Source: Enterococcus sp. DIV0660C (GTDB lineage Bacteria; Bacillota; Bacilli; Lactobacillales; Enterococcaceae). Taken from it: a DNA stretch of 64,000 bases. Where the stretch lies: NCBI RefSeq assembly GCF_017316125.1, contig NZ_JAFLWA010000003.1, positions 1 to 64,000 of the forward strand, read 5' to 3'. The notes under the pieces were generated by a model that was not told where the DNA came from, did no database searches, and saw only the letters and a program-made list of their open reading frames with translations. A program made the position numbers and the translations under genes. The stretch's first letter is position 1; each line of letters begins with the position of its first letter. This document shows, one piece after another, positions 16,204 to 24,834 of the stretch.

Positions 16204-16755
16204 CTACGTTGTTCGTTGATTCAAGTGTAACAGCACTTGATCAATAATTATTTGGACATCTGCCAATGCGCCTTTGCCAAAATCACCACAAGCTAGTAGG
16301 GATTCTCTTGGTTCGATTTCTTGATAACCAACAGATTTCAAAGTGGTTAAGTTTCGTTGGTTGATTGGATTTGTGTACATGTTCGTGTTCATAGCTGGTG
16401 CAATCAATTTGGGTGTTTTTTGAGGTAAAGCAAGTGCAACTGTAGAAAGTAAATCATCCGCAATTCCATTTGCTAGCTTTCCAATGATATTGGCTGTTGC
16501 CGGAGCAACTAAAAAGAGGTCAGCTTGTTTTGCTAATTCAATATGGTTGATTACTTTAGGATTAGCTTCTTGCATGACATCTGTGTGAATTGGACGTTTG
16601 GCTAAAGATTGTAAAGTTAACGGTGTAATGAAATGAGTGCTGCTTTCAGTCATGATGACTTCAACTTGATAACCTAACTTCGTCAATTGGTTGGTGATAT
16701 CTGCACTTTTGTAGGCAGAGATACTTCCAGAAATACCAAGTAGAACAGTTTTCAT
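16204..16755 (-). CDS. coaC: Phosphopantothenoylcysteine decarboxylase
   Basis: CoaC decarboxylates phosphopantothenoylcysteine to phosphopantetheine with FMN. The 183-residue protein has the flavin-binding LLGISGSISAYK at the N-terminus, the active-site His in INHIELAKQADLF, the PASANYK-like APAMNTNMY motif with catalytic Asn, and the substrate-clamp Cys in LLACGDFGKGAL. It is the stand-alone form, separate from CoaB, typical of streptococci and enterococci. The AAGGAG ribosome site lies inside the end of coaB, and the start codon touches the coaB stop, so the two are translated in tandem. Confidence 0.95.
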   Translation of the reverse strand: MKTVLLGISGSISAYKSADITNQLTKLGYQVEVIMTESSTHFITPLTLQSLAKRPIHTDVMQEANPKVINHIELAKQADLFLVAPATANIIGKLANGIADDLLSTVALALPQKTPKLIAPAMNTNMYTNPINQRNLTTLKSVGYQEIEPRESLLACGDFGKGALADVQIIIDQVLLHLNQRTT

Positions 16756-17502
16756 TTAATCATCTCCTTTATTTTTTTGAACATTTGTAACAATCAGATC
16801 CGCAATTTCTTTTTTTGTAAATGCTTCAGTAACGGTTCCATCTGCTGCGAGTAAATACCCGTGATGGTGTTCTTGAGAAATTTCAGTTAAGTCATTAGCT
16901 AGAATGAAGTCAGTTTGATTTTTGACCAGACTTTGTTGCGCAATATTTAGTAAGTGTTCTTTTGAAACATCCACAAGTAACTTAAACCCAACAATACATG
17001 CAGTAGGTTGCCAGTTCCGCAAATAACTAATGATTTTGGGTGTTTTTTCTAAAACAATGACTAATTGATCTGTGTCAGAAGAAATTTTCTTGGCAGAGTT
17101 GTTGTCAGCTTGCTTTGTTTGGGTCAACCAGTTGTCAAAAGAAGTTTCAGTCACTTCATTTGTACCAAAACTTTCAATGAAATGCTCTTTTGACAAACTA
17201 ATACTAGGGGTGAAATCACTGACAGCCATACTGTGAATGATGACGTCATATGTTTTTGTTTGTAAAAGTGTTTCTAGAGTTGTTAATAAATCATGTGTCG
17301 ATTCAATCATATGCAAGTGAATCATGGCACTCGGCTTAGGTAACACACTGTTTTTGGTGGTGACATAGTCAATGATTGCTTCGGGGTTTTTCGAAAAAGC
17401 ATCCGCGATTTGTTTACCTAGACGACCAGTTGAATGATTGATTATTGCACGTACTTGATCAATTTTTTCCGTGGTTCCACCAGCAGTTATCAAAATATTC
17501 AT
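16756..17502 (-). CDS. coaB: Phosphopantothenate--cysteine ligase
   Basis: CoaB joins cysteine to 4'-phosphopantothenate using CTP (or ATP) in CoA synthesis. The 248-residue protein begins MNILITAGGTTEKIDQVR, the nucleotide-binding loop, followed by NHSTGRLGKQIAD. It contains HSMAVSDF, the conserved AVSD segment, and VGFKLLVDV and LANDL in the C-terminal half. Its length fits the monofunctional CoaB of lactic acid bacteria. The start overlaps the stop of the upstream oxidoreductase (TAATG) and its stop abuts coaC, so all are one operon. Confidence 0.95.
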   Translation of the reverse strand: MNILITAGGTTEKIDQVRAIINHSTGRLGKQIADAFSKNPEAIIDYVTTKNSVLPKPSAMIHLHMIESTHDLLTTLETLLQTKTYDVIIHSMAVSDFTPSISLSKEHFIESFGTNEVTETSFDNWLTQTKQADNNSAKKISSDTDQLVIVLEKTPKIISYLRNWQPTACIVGFKLLVDVSKEHLLNIAQQSLVKNQTDFILANDLTEISQEHHHGYLLAADGTVTEAFTKKEIADLIVTNVQKNKGDD

Positions 17503-18488
17503 TATTCTTCACCTATATGAACTAAAGTTCTTCCTTGATGTGTTCCTGCCAACAATTGAGCAATTGTTTCTGGTAATTGGGCAAGCGAAATTTCTGTGAC
17601 CAATAAGTCATCCGCAATTGCTAGTTCAGCCAATTGGTTCCAAATTTTTTCTCGTCGTTCATGAGGCACATTGACGGAGTCGATCCCAATCAACTGAATG
17701 TTTCGTAAAATAAAAGGTAAAACGGTTGTAGTGAATTCAATCCCACTGGCGTTGCCACACAACGCAGCAGCTCCATTATAAGAAATCAAAGGTAAAAGTT
17801 GACTCAATTGAGCGCCACCAACTGTGTCGATTACATAATCAACGGTTTGTTTTGCTAGTGGTTTTGGTTTTTCTGGTAAAAAAGAATCTGGTTGAACAAC
17901 TTGAGTTGCACCTAATTTTTTTAGCCAAGATGCAGCAGCTGTTTTCCGAGAAAGACCAGTGATAGTTGTAAAACCTAATTTATGTAGTAAAGCGATTGCT
18001 ACACTACCTACACCGCCTGAAGCACCTGTGACTAACACGTGATTCGTTGGCTTCATTCCTTGTTCTAACAACGCATTGACTGCAAGAGCCGCAGTCAATC
18101 CAGCTGTTCCTAAAATCATTGCTTGTCGTGTACTTAATTGTTCAGGTAACTTGACTAGCCATTCACTTGGAACCGCTTGATATTGACTGTATCCACCAGG
18201 ATGATTAACGCCTAGTCCGTAGCCAGTAACTAAAACTTTTTCACCGGGTGAGAAGTGTTCAGTTGAACTTTTGATAACAGTTCCAGCTAAATCAATACCG
18301 GGTGTCATCGGGTAAGTCCGAATCACATTTCCAGATTCACTGCTAGCTAAAGCATCTTTATAGTTAACATCTGAGTAAGCAACTTTAACAAGCACTTCAT
18401 TGTCTCTTAGATCAATGGGTTCTTGCTCAATAATTTTTGCTTGAAATGTTGGTTCCTTTGTTACTTGAAAAGATTTAAAAGTTTCCAT
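17502..18488 (-). CDS. YhdH/YhfP family quinone-type oxidoreductase
   Basis: This 328-residue member of the medium-chain dehydrogenase superfamily has the GroES-like N-terminus (YSDVNYKDALA, TPGIDLAGTV) and the NADP-binding VTGASGGVGSVAIALL. It lacks zinc-binding cysteines, as is usual for the YhdH/YhfP (AcuI-like) subfamily, whose members reduce acrylyl-CoA or other enones. It is the first gene of the run with coaB, coaC and the pantothenate transporter, which is at least consistent with a CoA-ester substrate, but the link is only positional. AGGGAGG precedes the ATG. Confidence 0.88.
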   Translation of the reverse strand: METFKSFQVTKEPTFQAKIIEQEPIDLRDNEVLVKVAYSDVNYKDALASSESGNVIRTYPMTPGIDLAGTVIKSSTEHFSPGEKVLVTGYGLGVNHPGGYSQYQAVPSEWLVKLPEQLSTRQAMILGTAGLTAALAVNALLEQGMKPTNHVLVTGASGGVGSVAIALLHKLGFTTITGLSRKTAAASWLKKLGATQVVQPDSFLPEKPKPLAKQTVDYVIDTVGGAQLSQLLPLISYNGAAALCGNASGIEFTTTVLPFILRNIQLIGIDSVNVPHERREKIWNQLAELAIADDLLVTEISLAQLPETIAQLLAGTHQGRTLVHIGEE

Positions 18489-18715
18489 AATAAAATGAAA
18501 CCTCCCTCAAAATTTTCTTATATCATACCATAAACACATCATTTTTTTCGGAGTTCTTTCTCTAAGCTTTTATAAAAAATAGCGAATGCCTCCTGAAAAT
18601 TTTTTTCTTTTCTCTAGACGTAAAATTCTTTTTTTTATCACACGTTTTTTTCTCAAAAAAATAAACTGAAAGGGTTGCGTTTTTTGTCAAAATTCGTATA
18701 CTAATACAGGTGATT

Positions 18716-18732
18716 GTAAACTTTAAGTTTAC
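18716..18732 (+). promoter_or_regulatory. Palindromic operator upstream of the polyamine regulator
   Basis: GTAAACTT-T-AAGTTTAC is a perfect 8-bp inverted repeat with one central base. It lies a few bases after the predicted transcription start (TTGCGT, 16 bases, TATACT at 18699-18704) and 28 bases before the regulator's ATG. Autoregulation by the encoded helix-turn-helix protein is the simplest reading. Confidence 0.6.
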
Positions 18733-18760
18733 TATTAGAAAACTTCCGTTGGAGGAAAAA

Positions 18761-19303
18761 ATGGAAATTGGAGAAAAGTTACGAAATTTACGAATTCAAA
18801 AGAACTTGACACAAGAAGAACTTGGCGAACGGACAGATTTATCAAAAGGCTATATTTCTCAATTGGAAAGAGACTTGAGTTCGCCCTCAATGGAAACTTT
18901 TTTTTCCATACTCGAAGTCTTGGGTGTCTCACCAGAAGAATTTTTTCGCCAAGAGGCACCAAGCTTGCAGATCGTTTATTCAGCAGAAGACCATACGATT
19001 TATTTTGATGAAGAAAATGGGTATGAACTGGAATGGTTAGTTTCTGATTCAAATGAAAAAGAAATGGAACCTGTTCTCTTGACGTTTGAGTCAGTTGGTG
19101 AGTATAAGACATTTGAACCTTCTTTATCTGAAACGTTTATTTTTGTGTTAGAAGGGGAATTAGAGTTAATCTTAGGTGAGAAGAGTTATTTTGCGAAAGC
19201 TGGTCAGTCTGTTTATTATCAAGCGACGAAGCAACATCAGTTAAGAAATCACTTGACAACTAAGACGAAAGTATTGATTGTTGCGACAAAATCGTATTTA
19301 TAA
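18761..19303 (+). CDS. XRE-cupin transcriptional regulator of polyamine uptake
   Basis: This 180-residue regulator has an N-terminal XRE helix-turn-helix (IGEKLRNLRIQKNLTQEEL, DLSKGYISQLERD) and a C-terminal single cupin barrel (residues about 110-180, with FEPSLSETFIFVLEGELEL and YYQATKQHQL). This is the PuuR-like architecture, in which the cupin senses a small ligand. The ATG at 18761 has GGAGG 6 bases upstream. It is followed after 17 bases by potA in the same direction, so it very likely controls the potABCD operon in response to polyamines. Confidence 0.9.
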   Translation: MEIGEKLRNLRIQKNLTQEELGERTDLSKGYISQLERDLSSPSMETFFSILEVLGVSPEEFFRQEAPSLQIVYSAEDHTIYFDEENGYELEWLVSDSNEKEMEPVLLTFESVGEYKTFEPSLSETFIFVLEGELELILGEKSYFAKAGQSVYYQATKQHQLRNHLTTKTKVLIVATKSYL

Positions 19304-19320
19304 ATTGGAGGTAGGAAGAA

Positions 19321-20406
19321 GTGGGGAAACCAATTATTGCGTTTGATCAAGTAGTGAAACGCTATGACGATGAAACGATTTTAAAAAAGGTTAGTTTTGA
19401 AATTGAACAAGGAAAATTTTATACATTATTAGGGCCTTCCGGATGTGGAAAAACAACGATTTTACGAATTATTGCTGGTTTTACGGAAGCGACTGAAGGG
19501 GATATTTATTTTGAAGGGAAACGACTAAACGATCTTCCTGCCAATAAACGTCAAGTAAATACCGTTTTTCAAGACTATGCATTATTTCCTCATATGAATG
19601 TATTTGATAATGTTGCTTTTGGCTTACAAATAAAAAAGATGCCTAAAGATGAAATTCGAAAAAAAGTGACTGACGCACTAAGAATGGTCCAACTTCCTGG
19701 CTACGAAACGAGAGAAATCAGTGAAATGTCTGGTGGACAAAGGCAGCGTGTCGCGATCGCACGCGCCATCGTTAATGAGCCCAAAGTCTTGTTACTCGAT
19801 GAGCCATTGTCTGCTTTGGATTTAAAATTACGAACAGATATGCAATATGAATTACGCGAATTGCAACAGCGTTTAGGAATCACTTTTATTTTTGTGACAC
19901 ATGACCAAGAAGAAGCTTTGGCAATGAGTGATGAAATTTTTGTTATGAATAAAGGAAAAATTGTTCAAAGTGGTACACCAGTGGACATTTATGATGAACC
20001 AATCAATCATTTTGTTGCTGATTTTGTTGGAGAAAGTAATATTGTTGATGGTGTGATGATTGAGGACAACTTAGTTGAATTTGTTGGAAAACAATTTGAG
20101 TGTGTGGATGGTGGAATGCGTCCAAATGAACCGGTCGAAGTTGTTTTACGCCCAGAAGATTTGAATATTACGACACCTGACAAAGGAAAATTAGTTGTTA
20201 CAGTAGATACTCAGCTATTTCGTGGCGTACACTATGAAATTATTTGTTTCGATGAACAGCACAATGAATGGATGGTTCACTCAACGAAGAAAGCCAAAGA
20301 AGGAAGTAAAGTAGGTCTTTCTTTTGAACCAGAAGATATCCACGTTATGCGTTTCAATGAATCAGAGGAAGACTTTGATGCACGACTAGAAAGCTATGAA
20401 GAGTAA
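19321..20406 (+). CDS. potA: Spermidine/putrescine ABC transporter ATPase
   Basis: PotA drives polyamine import. The 361-residue protein has Walker [10 protein letters not shown] (residues about 40-48), the Q-loop [11 protein letters not shown], the signature [14 protein letters not shown], Walker [13 protein letters not shown] and the H-loop VTHDQEEA, then a C-terminal TOBE regulatory domain (residues about 265-350). It starts at GTG 19321, with GGAGG upstream. potB begins 12 bases after its stop. The four-gene order A-B-C-D with overlaps is the classic polyamine uptake operon. Confidence 0.96.
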   Translation: MGKPIIAFDQVVKRYDDETILKKVSFEIEQGKFYTLLGPSGCGKTTILRIIAGFTEATEGDIYFEGKRLNDLPANKRQVNTVFQDYALFPHMNVFDNVAFGLQIKKMPKDEIRKKVTDALRMVQLPGYETREISEMSGGQRQRVAIARAIVNEPKVLLLDEPLSALDLKLRTDMQYELRELQQRLGITFIFVTHDQEEALAMSDEIFVMNKGKIVQSGTPVDIYDEPINHFVADFVGESNIVDGVMIEDNLVEFVGKQFECVDGGMRPNEPVEVVLRPEDLNITTPDKGKLVVTVDTQLFRGVHYEIICFDEQHNEWMVHSTKKAKEGSKVGLSFEPEDIHVMRFNESEEDFDARLESYEE

Positions 20407-20418
20407 GGAGGCTGTGTC

Positions 20419-21225
20419 ATGAAAACAATGCGAAGAATTTATTCAGTCCCTTATATGCTTTGGTTAGGATTATTTGTAATTGCACCAGTTATTATGATTA
20501 TTTATCAATCATTTTTTGACATGAATGGACACTTCACTTTAGCAAATTATGCTACGTACTTTACTTCAGGAACCTATCTTTGGATGACTTTCAACTCTGT
20601 TTGGTATGCGTTGTTGATTACAGTTTTTGCGTTGTTGATTAGTTATCCGACAGCTTATTTTTTGACTAAATTGAAACATAAGCAATTGTGGTTGATGCTG
20701 ATTATTTTGCCCACATGGGTCAACTTATTGCTGAAAGCCTATGCGTTTATTGGGATTTTTAGCATCAATGGAAGCGTTAATCACTTTTTTGATTTCATGG
20801 GTATTGGAACTAAGCAAATCTTATTTACAGATGTGAGTTTCTTATTTGTTGCCACTTATATTGAGATTCCGTTTATGATCATGCCGATTTTTAACGCATT
20901 AGAAGAGTTGAATCCATCGTTAATTAGTGCAAGTCGAGATTTAGGAGCAAATAATCTAGAAACATTTCGTCGAGTGATTTTTCCTTTATCTTTAAACGGT
21001 GTGAAAAGTGGTGTCCAGGCAGTATTTATCCCTTCACTTTCTTTATTCATGTTGACGCGATTAATTGGAGGAAACCGTGTGATCACGTTGGGGACAGCAA
21101 TTGAACAACACTTCTTGGTTACCCAGAATTGGGGAATGGGTTCGACGATTGGCGTTATTTTGATTATTGCGATGTTTGTGGTCATGCTTTTAACAGGTGA
21201 GAAGAAAAAAGGAGGGCGCTCTTAA
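20419..21225 (+). CDS. potB: Spermidine/putrescine ABC transporter permease
   Basis: PotB is the first membrane subunit of the polyamine importer, 268 residues with six predicted membrane helices. The ABC-permease EAA loop is visible as NALEELNPSLISASRDLGANNLE, split here around residue 170 (the DLGA core is conserved), which couples to PotA. AAGGAGG precedes the ATG. Its stop overlaps the potC start by one base (TAATG), so the two permeases are translationally coupled and made in equal amounts. Confidence 0.95.
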   Translation: MKTMRRIYSVPYMLWLGLFVIAPVIMIIYQSFFDMNGHFTLANYATYFTSGTYLWMTFNSVWYALLITVFALLISYPTAYFLTKLKHKQLWLMLIILPTWVNLLLKAYAFIGIFSINGSVNHFFDFMGIGTKQILFTDVSFLFVATYIEIPFMIMPIFNALEELNPSLISASRDLGANNLETFRRVIFPLSLNGVKSGVQAVFIPSLSLFMLTRLIGGNRVITLGTAIEQHFLVTQNWGMGSTIGVILIIAMFVVMLLTGEKKKGGRS

Positions 21226-22052
21226 TGAAAAAATTCAAGTGGTCTTATGTTTATCTAGCCATTGTTTTTTTATTGTTGTATTTGCCAATCTTTTATTTGA
21301 TTTTCTACTCCTTTAATGACGGCGGCTCTATGACAAGTTTCACTGGCTTTACTTGGGAAAATTACCAAGCAGTTTTTGAAGACACGCGTTTGATTATTAT
21401 TGTGCTGAACACCTTCATGCTTGCCTTTTTGTCTGCACTATTGGCGACAATCATTGGGACTTTTGGAGCAATGGGAATCTATTACACGAAAAAAAGAAGA
21501 TCACGGACAGCATTGTTGAGTATGAATAATATTTTATTGGTTTCACCAGATGTTATTATTGGTGCTAGTTTTTTGATCTTTTTCACTTTGCTTGGCTTTG
21601 GTTTAGGATTTCAAAGTGTGTTACTTTCACACATTGCTTTTAGTATCCCGATCGTTGTGTTGATGGTATTGCCAAAATTACAAGAAATGAACGATTCTAT
21701 GGTGGATGCTGCTCGAGATTTAGGTGCCAATAATCTGCAGGTAGTGAAAAATATCATTTTACCTTTTCTTTCTCCTGGGATCATTGCAGGGTATTTCATG
21801 GCGTTTACTTATTCACTGGATGATTTTGCTGTGACGTTCTTTGTTACGGGTAACGGGTTCACTACCTTGTCAGTGGAGATTTATTCTCGTGCGCGTCAAG
21901 GAATTAGTTTGGAAATCAATGCGTTGAGTGCACTTGTTTTCTTGTTTTCAATGATTCTAGTAATTGGTTATTATTTTATTAGTAAAGAAAACAGTCCAAA
22001 AAGAGGCAAAAAAAATCGTCGCGTGCGTGAGGAGGTGGCAAAACTACAATGA
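21225..22052 (+). CDS. potC: Spermidine/putrescine ABC transporter permease
   Basis: PotC is the second permease, 275 residues with six membrane helices and an EAA loop containing DAARDLGANNLQVVKN near residue 160. The N-terminus is strongly hydrophobic (YVYLAIVFLLLYLPIFY). The C-terminal tail is very basic (KRGKKNRRVREE), as expected for a cytoplasmic end. The GGAGG for potD lies inside its last codons, and the two genes overlap by four bases (ATGA). Confidence 0.95.
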   Translation: MKKFKWSYVYLAIVFLLLYLPIFYLIFYSFNDGGSMTSFTGFTWENYQAVFEDTRLIIIVLNTFMLAFLSALLATIIGTFGAMGIYYTKKRRSRTALLSMNNILLVSPDVIIGASFLIFFTLLGFGLGFQSVLLSHIAFSIPIVVLMVLPKLQEMNDSMVDAARDLGANNLQVVKNIILPFLSPGIIAGYFMAFTYSLDDFAVTFFVTGNGFTTLSVEIYSRARQGISLEINALSALVFLFSMILVIGYYFISKENSPKRGKKNRRVREEVAKLQ

Positions 22053-23122
22053 AAAATTTGCAATCTTTATTTTTTGGCATCGTGATGATTATTGTTGTTT
22101 TGTTATTCGGCGTTCATCAATTGGAAAAATCAAGTGGTATGGCAAATGCTAAAATTTTAACGATTTACAATTGGGGTGACTATATTGATCCTAGTTTGTT
22201 GACTAAATTTGAAAAAGAATATGGCTATAAAGTCAACTACGAAACATTTGACTCAAACGAAGCAATGTTCACGAAAATCCAACAAGGTGGAACGAATTAT
22301 GATATTGCGATTCCAAGTGAATACATGATTCAAAAAATGATAAAAGAAGATTTATTGCTGCCACTGGATCATTCCAAAATCACTGGATTAAATAATATCA
22401 ACCCTCGATTTTTAGATTTGGCTTTTGATGAAGGAAACAAATACTCGATTCCTTATTTTTGGGGAACGTTAGGAATTGTTTACAACGATCGATTTTTAGA
22501 TGCAAAACAAATGCAACACTGGGACGATTTATGGCAACCAAAAATAAAAGATAGCTTGATGTTGATTGATGGGGCCAGAGAAGTGATGGGGCTTTCTTTA
22601 AATAGTTTGGGCTATTCTTTGAATAGTAAAAATCTTTCAGAGCTAAATGAAGCTGCAGATAAATTGAATCAGTTAACACCAAATGTCAAAGCAATCGTAG
22701 CGGATGAAATCAAAATGTACATGATTAACGAAGAAGCATCAGTTGCGGTAACTTTCTCGGGAGAAGCAGCCGACATGATGTCAGAAAACGATCATTTACA
22801 TTATGTTATTCCCACAGAAGGCTCAAATTTATGGTTTGATAACATTGTGATGCCAAAGACCGCAAAAAATACGGAAGGTGCCTACGATTTTATCAATTTT
22901 ATGCTTAAACCAGAAAATGCAGCTCAAAATGCAGAGTATATTGGGTATTCGACGCCAAACGCTGCGGCTAAGAAACTATTACCAAAAGAAATTTCTGGTG
23001 ATAAGCAATTCTATCCATCAGATGAAACGATTGCCCATCTGGAAGTCTATGAGGATCTTGGTCCTAAATATTTGAGCATCTATAATGATCTGTTTTTGGA
23101 ATTCAAAATGTATCGCAAATGA
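22049..23122 (+). CDS. potD: Polyamine-binding protein, membrane-anchored
   Basis: PotD captures spermidine or putrescine outside the membrane and hands it to PotBC. The 357-residue protein has a hydrophobic N-terminal helix (residues about 7-25), then the family segments TIYNWGDYIDPSLL, YDIAIPSEYMI, IPYFWGTLGIVYN and SNLWFDNIVMP. Unlike most Gram-positive PotD proteins it has no lipobox and no cysteine at all, so it should be held by the uncleaved N-terminal helix or be released by signal peptidase after ANA near residue 35. The operon ends with a terminator hairpin about 90 bases on. Confidence 0.93.
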   Translation: MKNLQSLFFGIVMIIVVLLFGVHQLEKSSGMANAKILTIYNWGDYIDPSLLTKFEKEYGYKVNYETFDSNEAMFTKIQQGGTNYDIAIPSEYMIQKMIKEDLLLPLDHSKITGLNNINPRFLDLAFDEGNKYSIPYFWGTLGIVYNDRFLDAKQMQHWDDLWQPKIKDSLMLIDGAREVMGLSLNSLGYSLNSKNLSELNEAADKLNQLTPNVKAIVADEIKMYMINEEASVAVTFSGEAADMMSENDHLHYVIPTEGSNLWFDNIVMPKTAKNTEGAYDFINFMLKPENAAQNAEYIGYSTPNAAAKKLLPKEISGDKQFYPSDETIAHLEVYEDLGPKYLSIYNDLFLEFKMYRK

Positions 23123-23211
23123 TGGCAAAACTCAGTAAAACTGGCGGAAACTCAAGGGTTAAAAACCTTTGTTGACGTGCTTTTAAAAGCTCAGTTTTCC
23201 AATTTTCTACC

Positions 23212-23238
23212 AAAAGCGTCTTTTTAGGCGCTTTTTTT
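23212..23238 (+). terminator. Terminator after potABCD
   Basis: A short stem AAAGCG/CGCTTT around a 10-base loop ends in TTTTTTT. It lies just before the remnant of the M20 peptidase, so the remnant is probably not transcribed from the pot promoter. Confidence 0.75.
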
Positions 23239-23241
23239 ACC

Positions 23242-24142
23242 TTCCCACAATAAAAGTGAGTTCTCACAGAAATCTTTTGAAGCGAAAATTGAAGGAAATC
23301 GTTTATATGATCGTGGATCAACAGACATGAAGAGTGGACTTGTAGCAATAGTTCTCGCGATGATTGATTTAAAAAAAACTGGAAAAACATTTAATGGCAA
23401 AATCAAATTATTGGCTACAGTGGGTGAAAAAGTAGGGGAACTAGGAAGTGAACAATTGACCAAAGCAGGATACGTAGACGACTTGGATGGATTGATCATT
23501 GGTGAACCAACCAACTACAATTTGATGTATACTCACGTGGGTTCAATCAACTACACTGTCGCATCATATGGTAAAGAGGCCCATAGTTCAATGCCACAAG
23601 AAGGATATAAGTTGAATGAATTCATGACGAAAGTCAATACAGAGATGAAACGTATGGCAGAGACAGTCGAAAATCCTGTTTTAGGTCGGACAATCCATAA
23701 CGTAACAATTATCAATAGTGGAAATCAGGTAAACAGTATTCCAAGTTATGTACAGCTACAAGGAAATATACGCTCGATTCCAGAATTTTCAAATGATAAA
23801 GTCATTGAATTGTTGCAAAAAATCGTGGATGACTTGAACCAAGAAACTGAATTTAAACTTGAGTTAACAATTGATCTCAATAAAATTCCGGTAAAAGCAA
23901 ATCCCGTATCTTCTTTGCTCCACAGTATCCAAAAACTATTTGAACAGCCATTCCCACTATTTGGTGCTGCTGGAACAACTGATGCAGCTGAGTTTCCCAA
24001 AGCAAAACAGCTATTTGATTTCGTTGTTTTTGGGCCTGGTGTACTAACTTTGCCACATCAAGTGAATGAGTATGTTGAACTTGATAATTATTTAGCGGTG
24101 ATTGATAGCTATCAATCAATTATTTTGGATTATGTAGCCTAA
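23242..24142 (+). pseudogene. M20 family peptidase/deacylase, 5'-truncated
   Basis: The reading frame resembles the ArgE/DapE/ACY1 zinc aminoacylase family from about its residue 90 onward. In-frame homology starts at 23242 (FEAKIEGNRLYDRGSTDMKSG spans 23268-23333), but the N-terminal 90-100 residues with the first zinc-binding His are missing and there is no start codon with a ribosome site. In the rest, the expected VGEEVGE catalytic/zinc-ligand pair reads VGEKVGE, so a second key residue is lost. The dimer-domain EAHSSMP and the final LPHQVNEY zinc His remain. A shorter protein from the ATG at 23327 could be made but should be inactive. Confidence 0.85.
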
Positions 24143-24207
24143 TATAATAATATACAGTACTTTTTTTTATAAGATATAAATTTCATAATAGCTTGCAATT
24201 AAGGCTC

Positions 24208-24242
24208 AAGACTGGTTAGTTAATGACTGACTAGTCTTTTTA
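24208..24242 (+). terminator. Terminator after the M20 remnant
   Basis: AGACTGGTTAGT pairs imperfectly with ACTGACTAGTCT and is followed by TTTTT, about 65 bases after the peptidase stop codon. It is likely the original terminator of the peptidase gene. Confidence 0.6.
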
Positions 24243-24515
24243 CGAATTTTAGTTAATCTTTTCTTGCAAAATAGAGTAAGCGAACTTTTTGACTCATATA
24301 GCAATCGAGAAATATGAAAAAGAAAGTAGAACAAACGATTAATTTAACACAATGGTCAGTTCAGTAAGGTCTCCATTTCTTAGTTATCTGAGGTTATCAA
24401 GCGAACTATTTTTGATTACGTAAATAAGATGTTTACTTTTTCTTAAACAAATCCAAAAAAAAGACAAGATTTCAATCATAATTTCTTCACAATTACGTTC
24501 TATTATAAATACATA

Positions 24516-24609
24516 CCAACAAACAACCCTATACTTTTTCATTTTTACTCCTCAAGTAAAAATAACTCCTAAGACCGCGGCTACCCTCCGCGGTCGTTTT
24601 TTTTTAATC
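24516..24609 (+). ncRNA. Candidate trans-acting small RNA with CU-rich loops
   Basis: A TATAAA at 24504-24509 (weak -35 TTTCTT 16 bases upstream) predicts a start near 24516. The RNA would have an unpaired A/C-rich 5' end with CCCU, a hairpin TTTTTAC/GTAAAAA (24542-24562) with loop TCCTCAA, a single-stranded AACTCC, and a perfect GACCGCGG/CCGCGGTC hairpin (24573-24595) with loop CTACCCT followed by nine T. No start codon or coding frame fits. CU-rich loops complementary to ribosome binding sites are the hallmark of small RNAs such as RsaE that block translation. The rest of the gene-free stretch (24143-24834) shows only terminators and a repeat. Confidence 0.65.
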
Positions 24610-24611
24610 AA

Positions 24612-24655
24612 AAAAGAGAAGCATACGATATTTACCGCATGCTTCTCTTTTTAAA
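24612..24655. terminator. Bidirectional terminator between the small RNA and CoA-disulfide reductase
   Basis: GAGAAGCAT pairs with ATGCTTCTC around a loop of about 14 bases with A and T runs on the two sides. It can end the minus-strand CoA-disulfide reductase transcript after the repeat and also serves the plus strand. Confidence 0.75.
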
Positions 24656-24684
24656 TGCAGATTTTGAGTATCAGATTACTATCT

Positions 24685-24834
24685 AGCTGGAGCTGACAGC
24701 TTGGAGTCACACTCTTTCCCTCGGTGTCCCCAAAAAAACTCCTCCATATAGCTTGCATTTACTTCAAAAGATGAAGAACTATTTTTGTCAATTATTTATT
24801 ATTTTGTCGGAACCCAACGTTCTACGGCACAACC
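24685..24834 (-). repeat. Intergenic repeat, copy 4, after CoA-disulfide reductase
   Basis: On the minus strand the stop codon TAA runs straight into the repeat (TAAGGTTGTGCC), followed by a diverged unit ending TTTTTGGGGACACCGAGG and the start of a second unit (GAGTGTGACTCCAAGC). The stop codon and the repeat start share bases. Confidence 0.8.
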
